From the NCBI GenBank assembly GCA_003134965.1, contig PLDA01000006.1:1-64000 (forward strand): DNA of 64,000 bases. The letters run 5' to 3'. The position numbers and the translations under genes were made by a program. The notes beneath the pieces were generated by a model. The model was not told where the DNA came from. It ran no database searches and was given only the letters and a program-made list of their open reading frames with translations. Positions 25,104 to 35,785 of this stretch are shown one piece after another; the stretch's first letter is position 1; the number at the start of each line of letters is the position of its first letter. This stretch comes from Vulcanimicrobium winogradskyi (GTDB taxonomy: Bacteria; Vulcanimicrobiota; Vulcanimicrobiia; Vulcanimicrobiales; Vulcanimicrobiaceae).

Positions 25104-26130
25104 AAGTTCGAAGATTGAGCCCGGACGGTTCGCGATCCCCCGCGACCGGGAGGCGATCGTCGCGCAGCCGGACGGAAAGGACGTCGCGCTCACCAATCTG
25201 CGCAAGGTGTTCTTTCCGCAAACCGGCACGACCAAGGGCGACCTGCTCCAGTACTATGCCGATGTCGCGCCGTTCTTGGTCCCCTACATGCAGGACCGAG
25301 CGCAGGTCATGAAGCGCTACCCGAACGGCGCGAGCGGCGATTTCTTCTACATGAAGCGCACGCCGTCCAACGCGCCGCCGTGGCTGCGCACGTGCTCGAT
25401 CGAGCACGGCTCCGGCAGCGTCATCGCGTTCCCGATCGTGGACGACATGGCGAGCCTGCTGTGGCTCGTCAACCTGGGCTGCATCGATCTCAACGAGTGG
25501 TATTCGCGCTGCGACGACACCGACCGGCCGGACTACCTTCACTTCGACCTCGACCCCGTCAAGGACGGAAGCACGTCGTTCGCCGTCGTGCGCAAGGTCG
25601 CGCTCTACGTGCACGAGGCGCTCGACGAGTTGGGCATCCCCGCGTACGCGAAGACGTCGGGCTCGTCGGGGATCCACGTCTACGTGCCGATCGAGCGCGG
25701 TCCGCGCCAAAAGGAGGTCTGGACCTTTGCCAAGGCCTTCGCGCAAACGATGGAGCGGCTGCACCCCGACGTTATCACCGCCGAGTATCGCATCGCGAAG
25801 CGTCCGTCGGGCCGCGTCCTGGTCGACTACAACCAGAACGCGTGGGGCAAGACGCTGGCCTCGGTCTACTCCGTGCGCGCCAAGCCCGATGCGACGGTCT
25901 CGACGCCGGTGACGTGGGACGAGATCGAGGCCGGCTGCGAGATCGGGGATTTCCGGCTCGACAACGTGCGCGAGCGGTTCGTCCGGCTCGGCGACCTGTG
26001 GGCGCCGATGAAGAAGCCGACCGGGCGGCTCAAACTCGAGCGGTTTCTCGCGGCGCCGGGTCCGGGGCCTCGGGCACCTCGACGGCGGGGGGCTGCGGAT
26101 GCGGGGCCCGCGCCAGCCGGAACCGGCTGA
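25090..26130 (+). CDS. LigD-type DNA polymerase/primase domain protein
   Basis: A 346-residue stand-alone PolDom (archaeo-eukaryotic primase fold) of bacterial end-joining. The early NLRKVFFP motif leads into the domain; catalytic Asp 153 and Asp 155 lie in YLHFDLDPV, SGSSGIHVYVPI carries the His, and VLVDYNQNAWGKT carries the third Asp. It can fill gaps and add ribonucleotides at breaks. The last 25 residues (Pro/Ala/Arg-rich) run over the end of the convergent MCP gene and may not be conserved. The matching ligase lies 2 kb away. No Ku gene is visible in the window. Confidence 0.9.
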   Translation: MTRNTSSKIEPGRFAIPRDREAIVAQPDGKDVALTNLRKVFFPQTGTTKGDLLQYYADVAPFLVPYMQDRAQVMKRYPNGASGDFFYMKRTPSNAPPWLRTCSIEHGSGSVIAFPIVDDMASLLWLVNLGCIDLNEWYSRCDDTDRPDYLHFDLDPVKDGSTSFAVVRKVALYVHEALDELGIPAYAKTSGSSGIHVYVPIERGPRQKEVWTFAKAFAQTMERLHPDVITAEYRIAKRPSGRVLVDYNQNAWGKTLASVYSVRAKPDATVSTPVTWDEIEAGCEIGDFRLDNVRERFVRLGDLWAPMKKPTGRLKLERFLAAPGPGPRAPRRRGAADAGPAPAGTG

Positions 26131-28105
26131 CCAGCTCCTGCATCCGGCGCGCCGTCGCGTCGAGCGTGAACGCCTCGGCTCGCACGCGCGTCACGTCGTC
26201 TTCCATGCGCGCCGCGGACGAGGAGACTTCGGTGGTGTTGCGGGCGTTCTCGTCGGCGGTCGCGGCGATCGCTCCGATCGCCTGCGCGAGCACGCCGGTC
26301 TGTGAGGCCATCTCCTCGGTCGCGGTGGAGTTCTGCTCGACGACGGCGTTGATCGAGTCCATCGAGGATCCGACGTTGCGCGCGCCCTCGGCCATCTCGC
26401 GCATCGCTTCCGCGATGTCGCCGACGCGTTCGACCGTGCGATCGACGGCGGCGATGATGTCGTCGAGCGCCGCGCTGGCCGCACCGACCTTCGCCGTACC
26501 GCCGTCGGCGATCGCGGCGCCCGCCTCGGCCGCACCCACGGCCTCGCGAGTGCGGCGCTGCACCTCGACGATCAGCCCGCCGATCTCCTTTGTCTGCAGC
26601 GACGCGGACTCGGCCAGCTTGCGCACCTCGTCCGCAACGACGGCGAACCCGCGCCCGTGCTCGCCTGCGCGCGCGGCTTCGATCGCGGCGTTCAGCGCCA
26701 GCAGGTTCGTCTGATCGGTCAGCGTGTCGATCGTTTCGACGACCACCCCGATCTGCGCCGAGATCACGCCGAGCTCGCGAATCTTCGCGGCCGCGTCGGC
26801 GACGCCGCGCTGGATCGCGCGCATGTCGTCGATCGTCTCGCTCACCGCCTTCGCGCCGCTCTGCGCGGTCGTGCGCGTGCCGTGACCGGCTGCGGCCAGA
26901 TCCGCGGTGATCTGCGCGACGCGCTCGACGTCGCCGGCCATGCGCTGTGCGTCGCCCGAAGCGGTGCGCACTTGCATCGCCTGGTCGACCGCGCCGCGTG
27001 CGATTCCGTCGATCGCGGCTTCGAATTGCCGCACGATCACGTTGGAGGTCTCGGCGGCGGTCGAGAGGTCGGACGATCCGGAGGCGAGCTCGCGGACGGC
27101 GACGCCGACGCCGCCGACGACCTCCGCGGAGCGCGAGGCGGCTAGATCGAGTGCCTGCGCGTGTTCCGCCAGCTCGGCCGACGAGTCTTGGAGTGCGAGA
27201 ACGACCTCGCGCAGCGTGCCGGTCATGCGTGCGATCGCGTGACCGAGCCGGTCCGCTGTGCCCGCCTCGACGATGTTCCGGGAGAGGTCGCCGTCGGCGA
27301 TCGCCTCGGTGTGCTCGGCCAGCCCGCGCTGGTATGCGACGATCCGCGCGAACGACGCTGCGACCCGGCCGAGTTCGTCGGGGCCGGGCTTCGAGATGAC
27401 ATCGTCGATGCGGCCCTCGGCGAGTGCCTCCGCGTCGCGGGCGAGTGCCTTTGCATTGGCCGAGAGCGGCCGGACGATCATCCACAGCAGCAGCAGGACG
27501 ACCACGATGGCGCTGACCGCGGTCACGAAGATCCACGAGAACGCGCGCGAGACGGCGTCGTTCATGCTGTCCAGTGCGATGCCGTCGTAGAGAATCGCGA
27601 TCGGCTCGCCCAAGTTGTTGCGGACGACGGCGTAGTGGTTGGCATAGGGGCGGCCTTCGATACGACCAGTGCCGTCGAAGTCGCGATCGTTCTTGACGAC
27701 CTCGCGCGCGGGCCCGGTGAGGTCTTCGCCCAACACCCGCTTGCCGTTGCGCATCAACGTCGAGGCGACCGCAATGGGCTTCCCGCCTTTGATGTGGTAC
27801 ACGATGGCGTCGGCGCCGGTGACCTCCTTGACCCGGTCGACCAGCGCGTTGTCACCGTCGGCGACGACGTCTCCGAAGGCGAGCTTCCCGCCCGGCGTGA
27901 GCTGCGCCTCACCGTTCGCCGCCAGAAACCCGCGCATGACCTCGGCCGCGGTCGCGACCCGGGCGCGCATCTCGCCTTCGACGGTCTGTGCCACATCGCG
28001 GCGGACCACGTACAGCAGCACCGCGGCGAACGCAAGGAACACCGCCGCCGTCACGACGAGGATCCGCGCCGCGCGCGACCGCTGCCACCACTCAAAGCTG
28101 CCCAA
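26030..28105 (-). CDS. methyl-accepting chemotaxis protein with periplasmic sensor
   Basis: A 691-residue chemoreceptor: TM1 near residues 14-34, a periplasmic Cache-like domain of about 150 residues (GADAIVYHIKGGKPIAVAST), TM2 near 190-210, HAMP, and the MCP signalling coiled coil with tip QTNLLALNAAIEAARAGEHG. Start TTG 28105 is chosen for the GGGAGGT just upstream. It passes ligand signals to the chemotaxis kinase, which is not in this window, although cheR and cheB are. It overlaps the end of the LigD-polymerase gene by about 100 bases. Confidence 0.9.
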   Translation of the reverse strand: MGSFEWWQRSRAARILVVTAAVFLAFAAVLLYVVRRDVAQTVEGEMRARVATAAEVMRGFLAANGEAQLTPGGKLAFGDVVADGDNALVDRVKEVTGADAIVYHIKGGKPIAVASTLMRNGKRVLGEDLTGPAREVVKNDRDFDGTGRIEGRPYANHYAVVRNNLGEPIAILYDGIALDSMNDAVSRAFSWIFVTAVSAIVVVLLLLWMIVRPLSANAKALARDAEALAEGRIDDVISKPGPDELGRVAASFARIVAYQRGLAEHTEAIADGDLSRNIVEAGTADRLGHAIARMTGTLREVVLALQDSSAELAEHAQALDLAASRSAEVVGGVGVAVRELASGSSDLSTAAETSNVIVRQFEAAIDGIARGAVDQAMQVRTASGDAQRMAGDVERVAQITADLAAAGHGTRTTAQSGAKAVSETIDDMRAIQRGVADAAAKIRELGVISAQIGVVVETIDTLTDQTNLLALNAAIEAARAGEHGRGFAVVADEVRKLAESASLQTKEIGGLIVEVQRRTREAVGAAEAGAAIADGGTAKVGAASAALDDIIAAVDRTVERVGDIAEAMREMAEGARNVGSSMDSINAVVEQNSTATEEMASQTGVLAQAIGAIAATADENARNTTEVSSSAARMEDDVTRVRAEAFTLDATARRMQELVSRFRLARAPHPQPPAVEVPEAPDPAPRETARV

Positions 28106-28123
28106 GAGGTACCTCCCTTCCTT

Positions 28124-28150
28124 CGTTCGGCCGGAACGGCACCGCTTTTG
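28124..28150 (-). promoter_or_regulatory. sigma-28-like promoter of the MCP gene
   Basis: On the minus strand CAAA (28147-28150), 15 bases, GCCGAACG (28124-28131). This compares with the FliA consensus TAAA-N15-GCCGATAA. The predicted transcript start is only about a dozen bases before TTG 28105. Confidence 0.4.
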
Positions 28151-28167
28151 AAGGGTAGGACCTCTCC

Positions 28168-29190
28168 GTGATCCCGTTCGGCTATCCGCCCATGGAGATG
28201 CGCGCCGTCGCGGACGTCCCCGACGGGCCGCTGTGGCAGTACGAGCCCAAGTGGGACGGCTTCCGCTGTCTGGCGTTCCGCGAGGGCGGCGACGTCGCGC
28301 TGCAGTCGAAGGCGGGTCAGCCGCTGGGCCGGTACTTTCCGGAGATCGTCGACGCGCTCGGGCGATTGGGCACGGCGCGATACGTGCTCGATGGCGAGCT
28401 CGTGGTACCGCTCGCCGGCGCGCTCTCGTTCGACGCGCTGCAACAGCGGATCCATCCGGCGGCCTCCCGCGTCGCAATGCTGGCCAAGGCCACACCGGCC
28501 TGGTATCTGATCTTCGACCTGCTCGCCGAGGACGGCCGCGACCTGGTCGAACTGCCACTCGCCGAGCGCCGCGCGCGGCTGGAGCGATTCGCGAGCCAGC
28601 TCGACGGGCAGACGCTGCGCCTCTCACCGGCGACGCGCGACCGCAGCGTGGTCGACGACTGGTTCGCGCGCGTCGGCGGTGCGCTCGACGGCGTGATCGC
28701 GAAGCGAGTCGATGCGAAGTACGCCAGCGGCAGCCGCGACGCCGCCGTGAAAGTGAAACGCGTGCGCACCGCGGACTGCGTCGTCGGGGGGTTCCGGTAC
28801 GCGAAGGGTTCGACGGCCCAGGTCGGGTCGCTCCTCCTGGGCCTGTACGATGAGGAAGGGCTACTCGATTACATCGGATTCTGCAGCGCGTTCGCGGCCG
28901 ACGAAAAGCGCGCGCTCATCGAGCGGCTGCGCCCGCACGCCGGCGAGCCGGGTTTCGACGGCGCGGCCCCGGATGCGTCGCCGAGCCGCTGGAGCCGCGA
29001 TCCCGACCGCGACCGCAGCTACGTGAAGTTGAAGCACGAGCTGGTGCTCGAGGTCGCCTTCGATCAGGTCACCTCGGGACGGATCCGTCACGGAACGCGT
29101 CCGGTTCGCTGGCGGCGCGACAAGGCGCCGCGGCAGTGCACGGCAGAGCAGCTCGCCACGCCCGATCGCGCACTCGCGCTGCTCGACTAG
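28168..29190 (+). CDS. ATP-dependent DNA ligase (LigD ligase-type)
   Basis: A 340-residue ligase: adenylation domain with nucleophile Lys 28 in YEPKWDGFR, LDGELVV, WYLIFDLLAEDG and DGVIAKRVDAKYASGSR, then an OB domain starting near residue 215 (DCVVGGFRYAKG) and ending WRRDKAPRQCT. It seals nicks and, in the family, works with LigD polymerase in end joining. It is separated from the polymerase gene by the inverted MCP gene. GTG 28168 is the start. Confidence 0.92.
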   Translation: MIPFGYPPMEMRAVADVPDGPLWQYEPKWDGFRCLAFREGGDVALQSKAGQPLGRYFPEIVDALGRLGTARYVLDGELVVPLAGALSFDALQQRIHPAASRVAMLAKATPAWYLIFDLLAEDGRDLVELPLAERRARLERFASQLDGQTLRLSPATRDRSVVDDWFARVGGALDGVIAKRVDAKYASGSRDAAVKVKRVRTADCVVGGFRYAKGSTAQVGSLLLGLYDEEGLLDYIGFCSAFAADEKRALIERLRPHAGEPGFDGAAPDASPSRWSRDPDRDRSYVKLKHELVLEVAFDQVTSGRIRHGTRPVRWRRDKAPRQCTAEQLATPDRALALLD

Positions 29191-29342
29191 GCCGCGATTT
29201 GCGGGATGGGCATGAACTTCAGCTCGAGGGCGAGGTCGATCTCGATCTGGCAGTCGAGGCAACGGACTTGGTGTCCGAGCGTCGCCTCGCCGGGTTCGTC
29301 GTGCTCGGCACTGCAGTCGGGGCAGCGATATGAGGTCTCCAT
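29187..29342 (-). CDS. small zinc-ribbon protein
   Basis: A 51-residue protein with two Cys pairs, CPDC (near residue 7) and CLDC (near residue 31), typical of a zinc ribbon. The rest is short and hydrophilic. It ends 4 bases inside the convergent ligase gene. Function unknown. Confidence 0.6.
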   Translation of the reverse strand: METSYRCPDCSAEHDEPGEATLGHQVRCLDCQIEIDLALELKFMPIPQIAA

Positions 29343-29441
29343 GTCCCGACGGTAGGCGGGGCAAGTGCCCACTGGGTGGCATTGTGGGACGGCCGGTCAG
29401 GGGCTAGGGACCGGACTTCGAAGCGCCGATACCTTGAAAGA

Positions 29442-31358
29442 GTGTCGGTTGAGCGGCGTTTCGAGCGAGTTCTCGAGATCACGCGGGATATCTTACGCCT
29501 GCGTGAGCTCGACCTCGCCCTGGAGTCGATCGCCCGCGGGGTGGCCGACCTGTTCGGATTTCATTACGTCACGATCGTCCTCGCCGACGGGAACCAGACC
29601 GGCGAGATGACCCGGCGGGTGCTCCTCGGCTATCCCGAGCCCATCCTCGTCGAGCGGAAGAACGAACGCGTCGCCAAGGCCGACATCCTGGCCGTCCTGG
29701 CGCCGCACTACGAGGTCTTCGAGAACGCGTACTACATCCCGGCGGAGCGCGAGTTCCACTGGGAGCGGGCGATCTACGCCAGCGAGGCCGAGCGCGACTC
29801 GCCGCGCGAGACCCCCGAGGCTTGGCACGAACGCGACGCGATCTGCTTGGTGCTGCGCGACTCTGACGGCGAGATGATCGGCTATTTGAGCCCGGACGGT
29901 CCGGCCGACGGCAAGATCCCGACCCGGGAGACGCTGCGCGGGCTGCAGCTCTTCGTCAACCTGATGGGACTCGCGCTGGCGAACGCGCAGGCGCACCGGG
30001 CTGAGGTCGAGCGCCGGCGGCTGCTCGAAGCGAACCAGACCCGGCTGCGCCACGAGGCGACGCACGACGCGTTGACCGGGCTGCCGAATCGCACGTTCTT
30101 CCAGGAGCGGCTCGCCGCGACGCTCGAGCACGCACGCTCGCGTCCCGAGCGCGTGTTCGCGGTGCTGTTCGTCGACCTCGACGAGTTCAAGTCGATCAAC
30201 GATTCGCTCGGGCACATGGCCGGCGACGCGATGCTGATCGCGGTCGCCGACCGCATGCGCGCAACCGTTGCCCCTGAGGATTTCATCGCGCGCATCGGCG
30301 GGGACGAGTTCGCGCTGCTGCTCGCGCATCGTCACGACCTCGGGCAGGTCCAGGACGCCGTCGAGGCGATCCAGGACGCCCTCGTCGCGCCGATGCTGAT
30401 CGAGGGGCGTGCGGTCTACAACACCGCCTCGATCGGGATCGCCGTCATCGAAGCGACCGAAGAGCGTATCGAAGAGGTGCTGCGCAACGCCGACACGGCG
30501 ATGTACCACGCGAAATCGCTGGGCCGCGGTCGTCACGCGTTCTTCGACCACCACATGCACTTCGCGGCGGCGCGCCGTCTCGCGCTGACGAGCGATCTCC
30601 GGAAGGCGATCGAGAACGAAGAGTTCTACGTCGAGTACCAGCCGATCGTGCGGCTCACCGATCAGCGCTTGATGGGCTTCGAGGCATTGGTCCGCTGGCA
30701 TAACGCGACCGGCCAAGTTCTTCCCGGAGAATTCATCCCGCTGGCCGAGGAAGTCGGGCTGATCGTCCCGATCGGCCGCTTCGTCTTCGTCGACGCCTGC
30801 CGCCGCCTCGCCGAATGGCGCCGCCGAGCGCCGGCGCTCGACCTGCGCATGCACGTCAACCTTTCGGTCCAGGAAGTTCTCGAACCCGACCTCGACGCGT
30901 TCGTGGCGCGCAACCTGCGCCGCTTCGGGCTCTCGTCCGACGACATCGTCCTCGAGATCACCGAGAGCGCGGTGATCCGCTCGAACACCCTCTCGCTCGG
31001 CTCACTCGCGCGCCTGCGCGCGACCGGCGTGCACCTGTGCATCGACGACTTCGGAACCGGCTACTCCTCGCTGCGCTATCTCCATCAGCTCCCGTTCGAC
31101 GCGATGAAGATCGACCGTTCGTTCGTCGAGAGCAAAGACGGCGGTCTGGGCAGCGCACCGATCGTGCGGATGCTGATCCAACTCGCACGCTCGTACGGGA
31201 TCGACGTCGTCGCCGAGGGCGTCGAGACGCCGCGCCAAGCCGAAGAGCTGATCGCGCTCGACTGCGAGTACGCCCAAGGCTTCCACTTCTACCGTCCGAT
31301 GGGCGCCGACGCCGTCGTTGCGCTGCTCGACTCCACGATCGCGGTCGCCGCCAGCTAG
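29442..31358 (+). CDS. GAF/GGDEF/EAL c-di-GMP signalling protein
   Basis: A 638-residue protein. The N-terminal GAF-like sensor covers about residues 10-190, a GGDEF domain follows (THDALTGLPNRTFF, IGGDEF intact), then an EAL domain (FEALVRWHN, NLSVQEV, EITESAV, DDFGTGYSS, KIDRSFV, EGVETPRQ). Either or both activities are possible. GTG 29442 is preferred; the frame is open to GTG 29376. A partial sigma-28-like -10 (GCCGATAC at 29425) lies just upstream, hinting at motility-linked control. Confidence 0.9.
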   Translation: MSVERRFERVLEITRDILRLRELDLALESIARGVADLFGFHYVTIVLADGNQTGEMTRRVLLGYPEPILVERKNERVAKADILAVLAPHYEVFENAYYIPAEREFHWERAIYASEAERDSPRETPEAWHERDAICLVLRDSDGEMIGYLSPDGPADGKIPTRETLRGLQLFVNLMGLALANAQAHRAEVERRRLLEANQTRLRHEATHDALTGLPNRTFFQERLAATLEHARSRPERVFAVLFVDLDEFKSINDSLGHMAGDAMLIAVADRMRATVAPEDFIARIGGDEFALLLAHRHDLGQVQDAVEAIQDALVAPMLIEGRAVYNTASIGIAVIEATEERIEEVLRNADTAMYHAKSLGRGRHAFFDHHMHFAAARRLALTSDLRKAIENEEFYVEYQPIVRLTDQRLMGFEALVRWHNATGQVLPGEFIPLAEEVGLIVPIGRFVFVDACRRLAEWRRRAPALDLRMHVNLSVQEVLEPDLDAFVARNLRRFGLSSDDIVLEITESAVIRSNTLSLGSLARLRATGVHLCIDDFGTGYSSLRYLHQLPFDAMKIDRSFVESKDGGLGSAPIVRMLIQLARSYGIDVVAEGVETPRQAEELIALDCEYAQGFHFYRPMGADAVVALLDSTIAVAAS

Positions 31359-31399
31359 CCTCGACGGCACGCGAAATCCCGACAAGCTGCGCGGCATTG

Positions 31400-32164
31400 C
31401 TACGCGCCTTGGCGCAGCACGTATCCCGTAATCCCCGTCAGCGGCGCGAACCCCAAGCGCTCCAAGATCGGCCGGCTCGTCTCGGCGGCATCGACCGTGA
31501 GATACCGATACCCGCGCCGCCGCGCTTCGCGCGCACGGTGAGCAACGAGCGCACGATACATTCCACGCCCGCGCTGCCCGGGCACCGTCCCCCCGCCCCA
31601 CATACTCGCGAACGAACGCCCCGGCGGCATCTGCAGCCGCCCGCTGGAGACCGGCGTCCCGTCGCGATACACGACGAACAGCGTCAGCGCTGAATCTCCG
31701 AGCGAACGAACGTAGACCTCAGCCTTCGCGCGGTTGTCGTTGCCAAACGCCGCATCGGCGACCGCGATGAAATCATCGACCCCAGCAGCATCGACGATCT
31801 GCCGAATCTCCAACTCCTCCCGACCGGGCTCGTCCGGCACGTCCCGCCCGAGATCGAAAACCATGAACGTCTCCCGCGGATCCGCCACGAACCCCGCTCG
31901 CTCCAACGCCGCGCCGATCCCGGCCGGCCCGTCATGCTCGTACACCTTCCACTCGAGCGTCGTCCCCGCCGACCGCGCCAGTGCCGCCTGCTCCGCGATC
32001 GCCGCCTCCACCTCGGATTCCGACAACCGCCAAGACAGCACGACGTTCCACAGCCCCACCGAACGAACCACCGAACCGTTCCGCTCGTGCCGCACGCCCA
32101 CAGCCGGCGGCGGATCAGCGCGCATCTCCGCATCGTACAGCGCAAGAATCTCCGAACCAGTCAC
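31400..32164 (-). CDS. GNAT-family N-acetyltransferase
   Basis: A 254-residue protein with two halves. The C-terminal GNAT core carries the acetyl-CoA site GTVPGQRGRGMYRALV near residue 195 and ends RLGFAPLTGITGYVL. The N-terminal half looks like a second, degenerate GNAT unit. The substrate is unknown. Start GTG 32164. Confidence 0.82.
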   Translation of the reverse strand: MTGSEILALYDAEMRADPPPAVGVRHERNGSVVRSVGLWNVVLSWRLSESEVEAAIAEQAALARSAGTTLEWKVYEHDGPAGIGAALERAGFVADPRETFMVFDLGRDVPDEPGREELEIRQIVDAAGVDDFIAVADAAFGNDNRAKAEVYVRSLGDSALTLFVVYRDGTPVSSGRLQMPPGRSFASMWGGGTVPGQRGRGMYRALVAHRAREARRRGYRYLTVDAAETSRPILERLGFAPLTGITGYVLRQGA

Positions 32165-32172
32165 GACCCCCG

Positions 32173-32194
32173 CCCTTCGACAAGCTCAGGGTGA
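32173..32194. repeat. dispersed palindromic repeat, half copy
   Basis: CCCTTCGACAAGCTCAGG plus GTGA, the same family as 13851-13882. It lies just upstream of the GNAT gene start. Confidence 0.75.
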
Positions 32195-32223
32195 CAACTG
32201 TTGGTAGCCTGTATCCCGACCAT

Positions 32224-32366
32224 GTCGCGGCAGCGGCTTCGTCACGGTGTCGGGCCGTGTGAGCGAGCGTGCGCAGGATGCGCGGAAGCGATGCGAAGAC
32301 AGAGCGGCCCCGGACAGGAAGTCCGGGGCCGCGTGCCCGTCACCGTGACGAAGCCGCTGCCGCGAC
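32224..32366. repeat. 143-base nested inverted repeat downstream of hppA
   Basis: Perfect 26-base arms (32224-32249 and 32341-32366), extended inward after one mismatch by CGGGC/GCCCG. They enclose a second perfect 12-bp hairpin (GCGGCCCCGGAC with a 5-base loop, 32304-32332). The structure lies 14 bases beyond the hppA stop. It could be a strong terminator, a structured 3' UTR, an independent RNA or a small MITE-like element. No target duplication is visible. Confidence 0.85.
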
Positions 32367-32380
32367 TACGCGCCACCCCG

Positions 32381-34522
<2,142 letters not shown>

Positions 34523-34760
34523 ACGGATGTTCCTTTTCTACACATAAAGGAGGAGCCCGACCGACGGTCGTGCGCCTCGAACGGTCCTGCGTTTAGCGCG
34601 GTCGCGGTGCGGTCCTCCGCCGGGCAACGGGCATCACCGCGTCGGCCTCGAAGGGGCGCCCGGCATGGAGTCGACCGAGTTCCCCGCCATAGGCTGCGGC
34701 CCGGCCAGGGGAGCGGCCGCCCGCGAGGCGGCCCGGCGAGGGGTCGCGGTCTGAGCGCGG

Positions 34761-35780
34761 ATGCTTCGTTTCCTCGTCGATCGTCTCGTGCGGTTGGTCC
34801 TCGTGCTGGTCGCGATCACCGTCGTCAGCTTCCTGTTCATGCACGCGATTCCGGGCGATCCGATCGCGCTCCGGCTGGGCGAGCACGCGACCCCGGTCGA
34901 GGTGGCGCACTTGCGTTCCAGCCTGGGGCTCGACCGCCCGTGGTTCGTGCAGCTCGCGCTGTACCTCGGCGCCGTCGCACGCGGTGATCTCGGCCAGTCG
35001 CTGTTCGACGCGCAGCCCGTCGCGCAGAAGCTCGGCCAGTACTTCCCGGCGACGATGGAACTGGCGCTCAGCGCGATGCTGTTCGCAATGCTTATCGGCA
35101 TCCCGGCTGGGGTGATCGCGGCGGTACGGCATGGCAGCGCGGTCGACGCGCTGACGATGTCCGCCGCGCTGCTCGGCGTCTCGATCCCGGTCTTCTGGCT
35201 CGGCTGGATCCTGGTCTACCTGCTCGCGGTGCTGCCCTCGCAGCACGGGTTGAACCTGTTCCCGATCTCGGGGCGCATCGCGGTGACGTACTTCATCCCC
35301 GCGCGCACGCATCTGGTCGTGGTCGACGCGCTGCTCGCCGGAAACGTTCGCGCCGCGCTCGACGCGCTGTGGCACCTCGTGCTGCCGGCGGTGACGCTCG
35401 GCACGATCCCGCTCGCAATCGTCGCGAAGATCACCCGCAGCGGGATGCTCGACGTGCTCTCGTCGGATTACGTTCGCACCGCACGCGCGAAGGGGCTCGG
35501 CCAGCGCGCGGTCGTGCTCAAGCACGCCCTGCGCAACGCGCTGATCCCGATCATCACCGTGCTCGGCCTGCAGACCGGGCTGTTGCTCGGCGGCGCCGTG
35601 CTGACGGAATCCGTCTTCGCATGGCCCGGCGTCGGACGGCTCGCGTTTCAGGCGATCTCGAACCGCGACATGCCGCTGATCAACGGCTGCATCTTGCTCT
35701 TCGCGACGGTCTTCGTGGTGGTCAACGCTGCCGTCGACCTGCTGTACGCCGTCGCCAATCCCCGCATAAGATATAGCTAG
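34761..35780 (+). CDS. DppB/OppB-type ABC transporter permease, orphan
   Basis: A 339-residue peptide/nickel-type permease: N-terminal LRFLVDRLVRLVLVLVAITV with HAIPGDPIALRLG, and the EAA loop SDYVRTARAKGLGQRAVVLKHALRNALIPIIT followed by LGGAVLTESVFAWPGVGRL. The usual partner permease, ATPases and binding protein are absent; the next gene is cheR, 5 bases later. It may function with components encoded elsewhere. Confidence 0.88.
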   Translation: MLRFLVDRLVRLVLVLVAITVVSFLFMHAIPGDPIALRLGEHATPVEVAHLRSSLGLDRPWFVQLALYLGAVARGDLGQSLFDAQPVAQKLGQYFPATMELALSAMLFAMLIGIPAGVIAAVRHGSAVDALTMSAALLGVSIPVFWLGWILVYLLAVLPSQHGLNLFPISGRIAVTYFIPARTHLVVVDALLAGNVRAALDALWHLVLPAVTLGTIPLAIVAKITRSGMLDVLSSDYVRTARAKGLGQRAVVLKHALRNALIPIITVLGLQTGLLLGGAVLTESVFAWPGVGRLAFQAISNRDMPLINGCILLFATVFVVVNAAVDLLYAVANPRIRYS

Positions 35781-35785
35781 CCGCT

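Noticed and set aside
24333..25235. Longer start for exonuclease III
   Set aside because: The extra 44 residues lie antisense to the LigD polymerase gene and precede the conserved family N-terminus.
29376..29441. Upstream GTG start for the second GGDEF-EAL gene
   Set aside because: The added residues are Arg-rich and overlap a putative -10 element; GTG 29442 is more likely, although not certain.
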